Positions 8,143-14,993 of a DNA stretch of 19,036 nucleotides are shown here, piece by piece. The DNA is from Campylobacteraceae bacterium. Its GTDB lineage: Bacteria > Campylobacterota > Campylobacteria > Campylobacterales > Sulfurovaceae. The stretch lies in contig JALWLW010000050.1 in assembly GCA_027081065.1 (NCBI GenBank), forward strand, positions 1-19,036. The letters are read 5' to 3'. The position numbers and the translations under genes were made by a program. Each line of letters begins with the position of its first letter. Positions within the stretch are counted from its first letter, which is position 1. Under the pieces are notes generated by a model. That model was not told the DNA's origin, did no database searches, and was given only the letters and a program-made list of their open reading frames with translations.

Positions 8143-8651
8143 TGAGTTATTTATTAGCAGAGATAATAGTATATTTAATAGGAGCAGGTTTAATTGGATT
8201 TGTAGTAGGTTGGTTCGTACGAGGAACAATAAACAATAACGTTGGCAGAGAAGATAAATCTTCCTCTCAAGAGCTAGTCTTATCGGAATCAATAGTAGTA
8301 GAGAGTGAATTGAAAGAAACTGAAACAGAAGATAACAAAGTAGATGTTTCAAGTTCTGATGAGCTTATAAAAGTTAAAGAAGTTTTAAAAGATGAAGAAA
8401 ATGAAGCAAGTGTTAAACCTATACTTTTAACTGAAGCACCAAAAGAAGGTGCAGATAAACTCTCTACTATTAAAGGAATTGGACCTGTTTTAGAAAGAAA
8501 ATTAAATGAATTAGGCATTTATAGTTTTGAACAAATTGCCTCTTGGGATGAAAAACAAGAACTTTGGATTGGAACACAAATGGCATTTCCAAAAAGAGTA
8601 ACAAGAGAAGCATGGGTAAAACAAGCTAAAGAACTTTTGAAAAATAAGTAG
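8142..8651 (+). CDS. Single-pass membrane protein with C-terminal helix-hairpin-helix domain
   Basis: A 169-residue protein with one membrane helix (about 5-25), an acidic Ser/Glu/Val-rich linker (about 35-100) and a C-terminal helix-hairpin-helix domain: LSTIKGIGPVLERKLNELGI (107-126), then YSFEQIASW and FPKRVTREAWVKQAKELL. This matches the H3TH-like domain of COG3743-type proteins, also found as a tail on some ribosomal L21 and NuoE proteins. HHH domains of the IKGIGP type usually bind the DNA backbone without sequence specificity. Arginines directly after the helix (GWFVRG) put the C-terminal domain in the cytoplasm by the positive-inside rule. A strong AAAGGAG site at 8128-8134 precedes the start, which overlaps the upstream stop. 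No nuclease residues are visible, so a binding or tethering role is more likely than catalysis. Confidence 0.75.
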   Translation: MSYLLAEIIVYLIGAGLIGFVVGWFVRGTINNNVGREDKSSSQELVLSESIVVESELKETETEDNKVDVSSSDELIKVKEVLKDEENEASVKPILLTEAPKEGADKLSTIKGIGPVLERKLNELGIYSFEQIASWDEKQELWIGTQMAFPKRVTREAWVKQAKELLKNK

Positions 8652-8657
8652 TAGTTT

Positions 8658-9785
8658 ATGGCAGAGAAGTTTTCATTAAAAGATGAACTCTTTAACCCCA
8701 AAAAGGTACATCAAATAGCTTCTGAAATAAAAGGTGCTTATGGGGCTTTTGAACAAGAATCGTTTGAAAAAGAGGTGACAGATAAGTTTGATGAGCTTGA
8801 ACTCAAAGAACGCATTGCATACATTCGTGACATGTTTGCTAAGTATTTACCGAGTGATTATGTGGAGGCTACAACTATTTTGTTAAAAGCTCTTCCAAAA
8901 GAGCTTGACCCCACAAAAACAGATGATGATTTTGGAGAGTTTATTTATGCTCCTTATGGTGATTTTGTTGCGACATTTGGATGTTCTGAAGAGCATTTAG
9001 ATTTTTCGCTACAAGCCTTAGCTGAAATGACCAAACGATTTACAGTTGAGTATGCCATTCGTGATTTTATAAACCTTTTTCCCAAAGAGAGTTTTGAGAT
9101 GTTAGAAGCTTGTTCTTTATCACCGAATTATCATGAACGGCGTTTGGCATCTGAGGGTTGTAGACCTAAATTGCCTTGGGGTAAGAAACTTAATACGCAT
9201 TATGCCAAACCTATATTTTTACTAGATAATTTATATATGGACAAAACGCGTTTTGTGACACGTTCCGTGGCGAACCATTTAAATGACATTGCTAAGTTAG
9301 ATGCTGTTTTGGTAATTGAGACACTTAAACGTTGGAAAGACGCTAAAAAGCAAGAAGAAAAAGAGATGGACTTTATAGTCTCTCATTCACTTAGAACCTT
9401 GGTAAAAGATGGGAATGTAGAGGCTTTGGCATTGCTAGGTTATGGGGCTAATCCTGCTATTGCGATAGAGAATTTTAAGGTTAATAGTTTAGCTGTTAAA
9501 GTAGGGGAAGCGTTAGAGTTTTCTTTTGACATAAAAGCAGAAGCTGATGAAGCTTTGATGGTTGATTATGTGCTTTATTTTCAGACAAAAGCAGGGAAGT
9601 TGACTCCTAAAGTGCATAAGATTAAGAAGTTAGATGTTAAAAAGGGAAAGAGTGTAAAACTAAGTAAAAGACATCTTTTTAAAGCCAATATGACCACGCG
9701 AAAACTTTACAGTGGTGAACATAAATTGGTTTTACAGATTAATGGGAAGATGTTTGAGGAGATTGTGTTTGAGTTGCGTGTTTAG
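8658..9785 (+). CDS. alkC: AlkC-type DNA glycosylase with C-terminal Ig-like domain
   Basis: A 375-residue DNA alkylation repair enzyme. Residues about 1-265 form the HEAT-like helical repeat glycosylase, with the family signatures ERRLASEGCRPKLPWG (160-175) and FVTRSVANHLNDIAK (199-213), and a further HSLRTLVKDGN repeat at 243-253. Residues about 270-375 form the immunoglobulin-like domain found in many AlkC proteins: VGEALEFSFDI, VDYVLYF, TPKVHKIKKL, and a TTRKLYSGEHKLVLQINGK end. AlkC removes 3-methyladenine and 3-methylcytosine from DNA without flipping the base out. The gene starts 6 bases after the HHH gene with only a weak ribosome binding site, so it is likely translated by coupling in that operon. 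Placing a repair glycosylase behind a membrane-anchored DNA-binding-type protein is notable, but a functional link is not shown. Confidence 0.92.
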   Translation: MAEKFSLKDELFNPKKVHQIASEIKGAYGAFEQESFEKEVTDKFDELELKERIAYIRDMFAKYLPSDYVEATTILLKALPKELDPTKTDDDFGEFIYAPYGDFVATFGCSEEHLDFSLQALAEMTKRFTVEYAIRDFINLFPKESFEMLEACSLSPNYHERRLASEGCRPKLPWGKKLNTHYAKPIFLLDNLYMDKTRFVTRSVANHLNDIAKLDAVLVIETLKRWKDAKKQEEKEMDFIVSHSLRTLVKDGNVEALALLGYGANPAIAIENFKVNSLAVKVGEALEFSFDIKAEADEALMVDYVLYFQTKAGKLTPKVHKIKKLDVKKGKSVKLSKRHLFKANMTTRKLYSGEHKLVLQINGKMFEEIVFELRV

Positions 9786-9806
9786 GAGTTAGTAAAAACT
9801 CCTAAA
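9781..9806. terminator. Perfect 10-bp hairpin between alkC and aqpZ
   Basis: TTTAGGAGTT (9781-9790) pairs exactly with AACTCCTAAA (9797-9806) around a 6-base loop. The left arm contains the alkC stop codon and the right arm ends 8 bases from the stop of the convergent aqpZ. No T run follows the stem on either strand, so termination strength is uncertain. Confidence 0.55.
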
Positions 9807-9814
9807 GGGTGATA

Positions 9815-10510
9815 TTAATCTTTTTCAGAGCTTAACCATTTCCAAAGAAGACCAGCAAGGATAGCACCTGCAATAGGAGCTACCCAAAAGAGCCAAAGTT
9901 GACCAAGTGCTGCTGTGTCTGCAAAAAATGCTACAGCTGTACTTCTTGCAGGGTTAACCGAGGTATTGGTTACAGGAATAGAGATAAGGTGAATGAGTGT
10001 TAACCCAAGCCCAATAGCTATTGGTGCAAAACCTGCAGGTGCTTTGTCGGACGTTGAACCTAAGATGATGAAGAGAAACATGAAGGTTAAGAGAAGTTCA
10101 ATGAGTAGGGCAGAGGTTAGGCTAAATCCATCAGGAGACAATGCACCATAACCGTTAGAGGCAAAACCACCCACTTCAAAACCAGCTTTACCTGTGGTAA
10201 TGAGGTAAAGCACCAATGCCCCTACTGTACCACCAATGACTTGTGTCGCAATGTAGGGTAAGAGTTCTTTTTTTTCAAATTTACCAGCTGACCAAAGACC
10301 GATGCTTACAGCAGGATTCAAGTGACAACCTGAAATGTGACCGATGGCATACGCCATAGTAAGAACTGTTAGACCAAAGGCTAAAGAAACACCTATAAAA
10401 CCAATACCCAGTTCTGGAAAACCTGCTGCTAACACAGCTGAACCACAACCTCCAAAGACCAACCAAAATGTTCCAATGAACTCTGCTACTAATTTTTTAC
10501 TTAATGACAT
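9815..10510 (-). CDS. aqpZ: Aquaporin Z, water channel
   Basis: A 231-residue six-helix inner-membrane major intrinsic protein, the same length as E. coli AqpZ. Both half-helix signatures are present: HLNPAVS (63-69) and SVNPARS (184-190). The selectivity-filter residues align with those of the water-specific AqpZ: Phe45, His174, Thr183 and Arg189, within [20 protein letters not shown] glycerol facilitator would have Gly or Phe instead of His and a longer loop, so GlpF is unlikely. It moves water rapidly during osmotic shifts. AAAAAAGGA lies about 6 bases upstream of ATG. It is the last gene behind the SPFH gene after a 54-base gap that carries its own possible promoter. Its G+C content is visibly higher than its neighbour's (29 of 60 bases at 9901-9960 against 12 of 60 at 10861-10920), which may reflect protein constraint or transfer. 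Confidence 0.96.
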   Translation of the reverse strand: MSLSKKLVAEFIGTFWLVFGGCGSAVLAAGFPELGIGFIGVSLAFGLTVLTMAYAIGHISGCHLNPAVSIGLWSAGKFEKKELLPYIATQVIGGTVGALVLYLITTGKAGFEVGGFASNGYGALSPDGFSLTSALLIELLLTFMFLFIILGSTSDKAPAGFAPIAIGLGLTLIHLISIPVTNTSVNPARSTAVAFFADTAALGQLWLFWVAPIAGAILAGLLWKWLSSEKD

Positions 10511-10537
10511 CTATAATCCTTTTTTATGATTTAACTT

Positions 10538-10543
10538 ATTATA
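10538..10543 (-). promoter_or_regulatory. Candidate -10 box for aqpZ
   Basis: TATAAT reads on the minus strand, 27 bases upstream of the aqpZ start and followed by a good ribosome binding site. It suggests that aqpZ can be transcribed separately from the five-gene run. No -35 is visible. Confidence 0.4.
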
Positions 10544-10564
10544 TCTTTATTTTATAAATTATTA

Positions 10565-11392
10565 TTATCTCATATTGATTTCAATGTGAATGCTACCATT
10601 AGAATCTTTTGCTTGATCTATGACGTAGCGTTGATTTAGAAGTTTTTTCTCTTCTAATTCAAGTTTTTTCATTCGTAGATATTGTTGTACGGACATATTC
10701 ATTGTAAGCATATAGGCTTTATCGGCTTTTGCTTTTGTTTCTGCAAGTTCTTTTCTTAAAAGTTCAAGATTTATCTCCTCTTTTTTAGTTTTTGCATTTT
10801 CTTTTAAGATTTCTGTTTTTATAGCAACCTCAATGAGTTGTTGTGGAGGTGTAATCTTATTTAGATGAAACTCTAAAAGGTTGATGGGAATATTTTTAGA
10901 TTTTAAAATTTTTTGAATATAAAGTGATGTAGATTTTTCAAGTATTTCTATAGTATTTTTATTTTCTAGTAGGGTCTGAAAGCTATTTGATTTTATAGCT
11001 GACTCGATATTAACTTTTATATTAGGTAAGAGAATTGTTTTGTACCACTCATTATTTTCACCAAATTCTTGAATGAGAAAAGGGGTTTTTCCTTTTTGTT
11101 GTTGAAAAGTCATGTTTATGGTAAATGAAATGGGGATGTTTTCTAGGCTTAAAATATTTGAAAACTCTTCACTTATTTCAAAAGGTTTGAGACTAATAAG
11201 TTTAACCGTACTTGACTTAACAGCCCAAATAGTACCTGTCGATATGGCTTGACTCTCGACCCCTGATTTTTTTGAAAACCAAGGTTTTTTAATGATGACA
11301 GCTTCCATACCACTGTTAACGGTTACACGTTGAATAACCGTAATGTAAAGTATTAAAATAATCAGGAGAATGATAATTATTGGCTTTTTCAT
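10565..11392 (-). CDS. SPFH/band-7 (prohibitin-like) membrane protein
   Basis: A 275-residue protein with one N-terminal membrane helix (about 4-22) leading into an SPFH/band-7 domain (about 23-190), recognisable by VNSGMEAVIIKKPWF, TGTIWAVKSS, a beta-rich core with LENIPISFTINMTF, and a helix containing NIKVNIESAIKSN. A basic and acidic coiled coil follows (about 190-250, NAKTKKEEINLELL, AETKAKADKAY). SPFH proteins form large ring or cage oligomers that organise membrane microdomains and often regulate proteases or channels. The gene starts 14 bases after the MscS-CNB gene, with AAAGGA overlapping that gene's stop codon, so the two are co-translated. This context points to a scaffold for the channel or cyclase. 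No partner such as FtsH or NfeD is adjacent. Confidence 0.8.
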   Translation of the reverse strand: MKKPIIIILLIILILYITVIQRVTVNSGMEAVIIKKPWFSKKSGVESQAISTGTIWAVKSSTVKLISLKPFEISEEFSNILSLENIPISFTINMTFQQQKGKTPFLIQEFGENNEWYKTILLPNIKVNIESAIKSNSFQTLLENKNTIEILEKSTSLYIQKILKSKNIPINLLEFHLNKITPPQQLIEVAIKTEILKENAKTKKEEINLELLRKELAETKAKADKAYMLTMNMSVQQYLRMKKLELEEKKLLNQRYVIDQAKDSNGSIHIEINMR

Positions 11393-11406
11393 TGGTTTAT
11401 ATTCCT

Positions 11407-12861
11407 TTAACTTAAAAATAGACTTTTTTCTATTTTTTTCTCATGTAAATCAGCCATGTCCTCAAGTGCTTGTGCGACAGTTGGGTTCTGTTTCAGAAGT
11501 TCCTGCATTGCTTGAATCTCTATAGCAATAACACGAATGTCAGACAAGGCACAAACTGTTACCAAACTGGCTTCTTTACGAACCAATGAAGCCAGACCAA
11601 ACAAGTCACCACTTTTTAAACGATGTTCATGAAGTAGTTCGTTATTTTTGTTTTCTATATGCTCTTTTGCAACCCCATTTAAGATGAGGTAGACTTTATC
11701 GGTTATTGTACCTTTTTGTAGTAGACATTCACCAACACCAAAATCATGAACCTTAGAAGATTTTGCAAGTGCTAACAACTCTGTATCGGTTATTGAAAAT
11801 ATTTTTGATTTTTTAAAGAGTTCTAAAATCTCTTGAGGGGTTTTCTCTTTCTTGGAGGAGCTTACACCATCAAAATTATAAACTTCATGGGCTCTTGTTG
11901 GAAAAGTAATGCCATAACGTTTATTGGCATACCATATACGGGTAATAAAATCATCGTGAATAGTTGCTACTCTACCGTAGTCATTAATAAAGTAACGTAT
12001 TTCATAGCGAATTGAAAATTCATCATAAGAGATAAGGGCAACATGGGGTGCTGGTTCTTTTAAAATTTCACTTGTTTCATAAGCAGCTTCTAGTAAAACT
12101 TGTTTCACCTTATTTGGGGCATCATCAAAAGAGATGTCAAAGGCAACGGATTCTCTATGTATGGGTGTTGGACGTGAATAATTTTTAAATTGTTCCTTAG
12201 CAATGGCAGAATTTGGGATGACTAAGGAGTCTCCAGCAAAGTCAACAAGTGTAACAGCTCTCCAATCAATGTTTTCTACTTGTCCCTCTTTATCACCAAT
12301 ACAAATCCAATCTCCCACCATAAAAGGTTTAGAGGAAAGCAGAGCAATTCCTGAAAAAAGTCCTCCCAATACATCTTGTAAGGCAAGACCTAAAACTACT
12401 GACCCAACCCCAAGGGCTGCTAAAAGTCTTCCTAAGTCTGCACCCCAAACGGTAGAAGCGATGATAGCAGCTCCCAATAGAACTAAAAAGGTTCGTGTAA
12501 AATCAACCAATAGTTTTGGAATTCTTGCTTTGATATTCTCAGGTAAAGCTTCGGAGAAGACTAAGGTATTAATAAACTTTAGGGCAGAATGTATGAGTAC
12601 CAACCAGAAGAAAGTAGCCGATATTTTTAGTAAAAGTGAATCTGAACTCAATTTCATAATTTTACTAAGTATTAAATAAATGGCTAAATTGGGTAATAGA
12701 ATATTTCGTATATTATGAACAATGGGAATAAATTCTGAATTACGTCTTTCTAAAAAAAGTAACAGTTCTCCTGCTACGATAATTGCCATGGGTAAACCGA
12801 AGATAATTAGAACACCCCAAGTTTTCCATTCTTGGGGTAAGGTTGTAAGAATATCACCCAT
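11407..12861 (-). CDS. MscS-family channel with C-terminal cyclic-nucleotide-binding-like domain
   Basis: A 484-residue bCNG-type channel. Membrane helices lie at about 15-36, 52-70, 78-100 and 117-140. They are followed by the MscS pore helix region GRLLAALGVGSVVLGLALQD (144-163) and the cytoplasmic beta domain (FMVGDWICIGDKEGQV at 180-195, VIPNSAI at 214-220). A cyclic-nucleotide-binding fold follows at about 350-470 (FGVGECLLQKG, VYLILNGVAK, SGDLFGLASL). MscS channels with this tail are thought to open by ligand rather than tension. The phosphate-binding cassette is abnormal: the usual FGE Glu is Leu423 and the usual Arg of R-S/T-A is Ser432, so canonical cAMP binding is doubtful. The start lies 2 bases after the cyclase stop, with AAGAG upstream, which makes the two an obvious functional pair. 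It could pass ions or small osmolytes. Confidence 0.88.
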   Translation of the reverse strand: MGDILTTLPQEWKTWGVLIIFGLPMAIIVAGELLLFLERRNSEFIPIVHNIRNILLPNLAIYLILSKIMKLSSDSLLLKISATFFWLVLIHSALKFINTLVFSEALPENIKARIPKLLVDFTRTFLVLLGAAIIASTVWGADLGRLLAALGVGSVVLGLALQDVLGGLFSGIALLSSKPFMVGDWICIGDKEGQVENIDWRAVTLVDFAGDSLVIPNSAIAKEQFKNYSRPTPIHRESVAFDISFDDAPNKVKQVLLEAAYETSEILKEPAPHVALISYDEFSIRYEIRYFINDYGRVATIHDDFITRIWYANKRYGITFPTRAHEVYNFDGVSSSKKEKTPQEILELFKKSKIFSITDTELLALAKSSKVHDFGVGECLLQKGTITDKVYLILNGVAKEHIENKNNELLHEHRLKSGDLFGLASLVRKEASLVTVCALSDIRVIAIEIQAMQELLKQNPTVAQALEDMADLHEKKIEKSLFLS

Positions 12862-12863
12862 AA

Positions 12864-14993
12864 TTAACTCTTTTTGGCATTAAATACAATACTATAAGTC
12901 TCTTCACTGCTATTTTCACAGAGATGATAAAGCTCTTGATTGGTTAACTGTTCATAAACAATCTTACTGATTCTAAGCGTGTTCTCTTCAGCTTCATGTG
13001 AAATATGATTGGCATCATTAACAGCTTCACCCCAGATGTCATAAACAAACTTGTAATTACCTACAATTCCTGCCATGACTTCACCAGCATCAATACCAAT
13101 AGAAAGTGCCAGGACAGTTTTGTGGCGTTGGTTAAACAGGTCAACTACTTCAAACATTTTAATGGCATATTCAGTCATACGTCTTGCATAATCGAGCCTA
13201 GGGGTAATTAACCCACTTGCAGCCATATAAGAGTCACCAATGGTGGTGATTTTTTCGATGCCAAAGATTTGTGCTTGATTGTCAAATTCATTAATGAGTT
13301 CATTTAGAAGTTTAATAGACTCTTTAGCATCAAGGCTTTGAGAGAGTTGGTCAAAACCATGTAAAATAGAAAAGAGTACAGCGACATTTGGGATGCTCTC
13401 AGCAATGTTTTTTTCACCATTTTTAACCCTTGTTGCAATGGTTTGAGGTAAGATATTAAGTAGTAACTCATCATTTTCTTTACTTTTTTCTTTTAAAGAA
13501 GCTTTTTGTTCATTAATGGTATCGATCATTTTATCAATATTTTTAGAGAGTTCCCCAAATTCATCATCTCTTTTAAGATTAATGGTTGAAGTTGATTTTT
13601 TATTAATGATGTTTTTTACCCCATTTGCCATACTATGAATAGGTGCTAAAAAAGTATAAGCTAACCAAATGGCATAAAAGGTAATAAGTGTGGCTAAGAC
13701 AGTAGCTGAAATAAGTAAAGAGTTTTGAAATTCTCGAATGGGTTGTTCTGCTTCTTCTAACTCTTTTTCAGCAATAATTGTCCAGTTTAACCCTTCAATA
13801 TCTAAAGGAGCATAAGCACTTAATACTTTTTTGCCTAAATAGTTTTTAGTAACAACTGTTCCCTCTTTTCCTTCTGTTGCACGTTTAACAGCTTCACTTT
13901 TAACAGTTTGATTTAAAATGGTACTGTTCATGGCTATTATCATTTTTTTATGCTCAAGACTTAATTTTGTTTTGTTTAAGTCTTTAAAAAAATTTTGAGG
14001 GTCTTCTATGATTTTTCTAGCATCTGAACGCATTTTATAGTCTCTTCCAACCAGATAAACTTCACCACTTTTACCTAAACCATCATGCATCCAATCTTTG
14101 GAACCTGTGGTAATATTGTTAATGCTATCAACTGAAATTTGTGTGGCTAAAATACCAATAAGCTCACTTTTTTCATAAATAGGCACAGCAAAAAAAGCTT
14201 GTGGTAAATTACGTGAGGGTTTATAGTTTTTAAAATCTGAAACTTTTACCTCACCTTTATTAGGATTAGAAATAACTTGTCTTACAACTTTAGCCAAGGA
14301 ACTTTGGGCATAAGGACCATTATTTAAATTGGTTGAAAAGTCAACTCCTTTGGCGACAGAGTAGATGACATGTAAACTTTTAGCATCAATTAAAAATAAA
14401 TCATGAAAAGCTTGGTTTCGTACAATATCGCGTAAGGTTACATGAAATTTTTGATGTACCTCTGAGTAATAACTTTTGTCATCAGCTGACTCCATTAAAT
14501 CTTTTTTATCTACTTTTGAGGGGTTATTTACAATATAGTGATATTGTAAGTATTGAACGACATCTTCTTTAGGAAATAGGGTGGTGAAACTATATTCTTC
14601 AATAGAATTATGATTAAGTTGTTTTGTGAAATCATTTTTATAGAAATTTTGTAATTTACTTGATTGTTCTTTATTAATACCGATGTTGTAAGTATCTAAA
14701 AGATTAAATCCAGCAGAGAACTCACTCATTGCATTAATAACACTGTTTTGTGAAGCAAAAGTCTTCATTAGGTTACGTTTGTTATGAAAATAGTTTTCAA
14801 TTTGTTGGGTTCGTGCTGATTGTAATGATGTTAGGTGGTCATACATGCTTTTTGTTAGTGATGCTTTACCATAGTGTAGACCTTGAAAGCCAATAATTGC
14901 AATACAAGTGACTGCAATACCCAGTATCATCATTAAAAATTTTGATTTGACACTAACTCTATGAAAAAGTTTTATTTTTCCTTCATTTAACAT
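12864..14993 (-). CDS. dCache/HAMP sensor with class III nucleotide cyclase domain, catalytic residues degenerate
   Basis: A 709-residue membrane sensor. Helix 1 (about 17-38), a large periplasmic dCache-type region (about 40-420), helix 2 (about 425-449), HAMP (about 447-500), a signalling helix with LLLNILPQTIATRV, and a class III cyclase domain (about 535-690). The fold is clear (NVAVLFSILHGF, EKITTIGDSYMAASG, FVYDIWGEAVNDANHI), but key residues differ. The first metal Asp of VLFxD is Ile543, the adenine-specifying Lys is Thr583, and the transition-state Arg is His663. Asp587 (second metal), Asp652 and Asn659 remain. The domain may be a pseudoenzyme, or use another subunit or substrate. 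The ATG follows the PstS-like stop codon with no gap and has GAGGAGAG 5 bases upstream; the downstream channel starts 2 bases after its stop. The upstream binding protein is a candidate periplasmic partner. Confidence 0.87.
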   Translation of the reverse strand: MLNEGKIKLFHRVSVKSKFLMMILGIAVTCIAIIGFQGLHYGKASLTKSMYDHLTSLQSARTQQIENYFHNKRNLMKTFASQNSVINAMSEFSAGFNLLDTYNIGINKEQSSKLQNFYKNDFTKQLNHNSIEEYSFTTLFPKEDVVQYLQYHYIVNNPSKVDKKDLMESADDKSYYSEVHQKFHVTLRDIVRNQAFHDLFLIDAKSLHVIYSVAKGVDFSTNLNNGPYAQSSLAKVVRQVISNPNKGEVKVSDFKNYKPSRNLPQAFFAVPIYEKSELIGILATQISVDSINNITTGSKDWMHDGLGKSGEVYLVGRDYKMRSDARKIIEDPQNFFKDLNKTKLSLEHKKMIIAMNSTILNQTVKSEAVKRATEGKEGTVVTKNYLGKKVLSAYAPLDIEGLNWTIIAEKELEEAEQPIREFQNSLLISATVLATLITFYAIWLAYTFLAPIHSMANGVKNIINKKSTSTINLKRDDEFGELSKNIDKMIDTINEQKASLKEKSKENDELLLNILPQTIATRVKNGEKNIAESIPNVAVLFSILHGFDQLSQSLDAKESIKLLNELINEFDNQAQIFGIEKITTIGDSYMAASGLITPRLDYARRMTEYAIKMFEVVDLFNQRHKTVLALSIGIDAGEVMAGIVGNYKFVYDIWGEAVNDANHISHEAEENTLRISKIVYEQLTNQELYHLCENSSEETYSIVFNAKKS

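Noticed and set aside
9815..10510. Glycerol facilitator GlpF
   Set aside because: The filter residues Phe45, His174, Thr183 and Arg189 and the 231-residue length match AqpZ.
12203..12679. A 158-residue plus-strand open frame opposite the CNB-MscS gene
   Set aside because: The opposite strand is an unmistakable channel gene; this frame has no recognisable domain and no convincing ribosome binding site.
11407..14993. A Pycsar- or CBASS-like anti-phage system (cyclase plus nucleotide-binding effector)
   Set aside because: Pycsar cyclases are small soluble enzymes with intact metal sites and their effectors carry TIR or simple membrane modules. Here the cyclase is a large membrane sensor with a broken metal site, paired with an MscS channel and a periplasmic binding protein.
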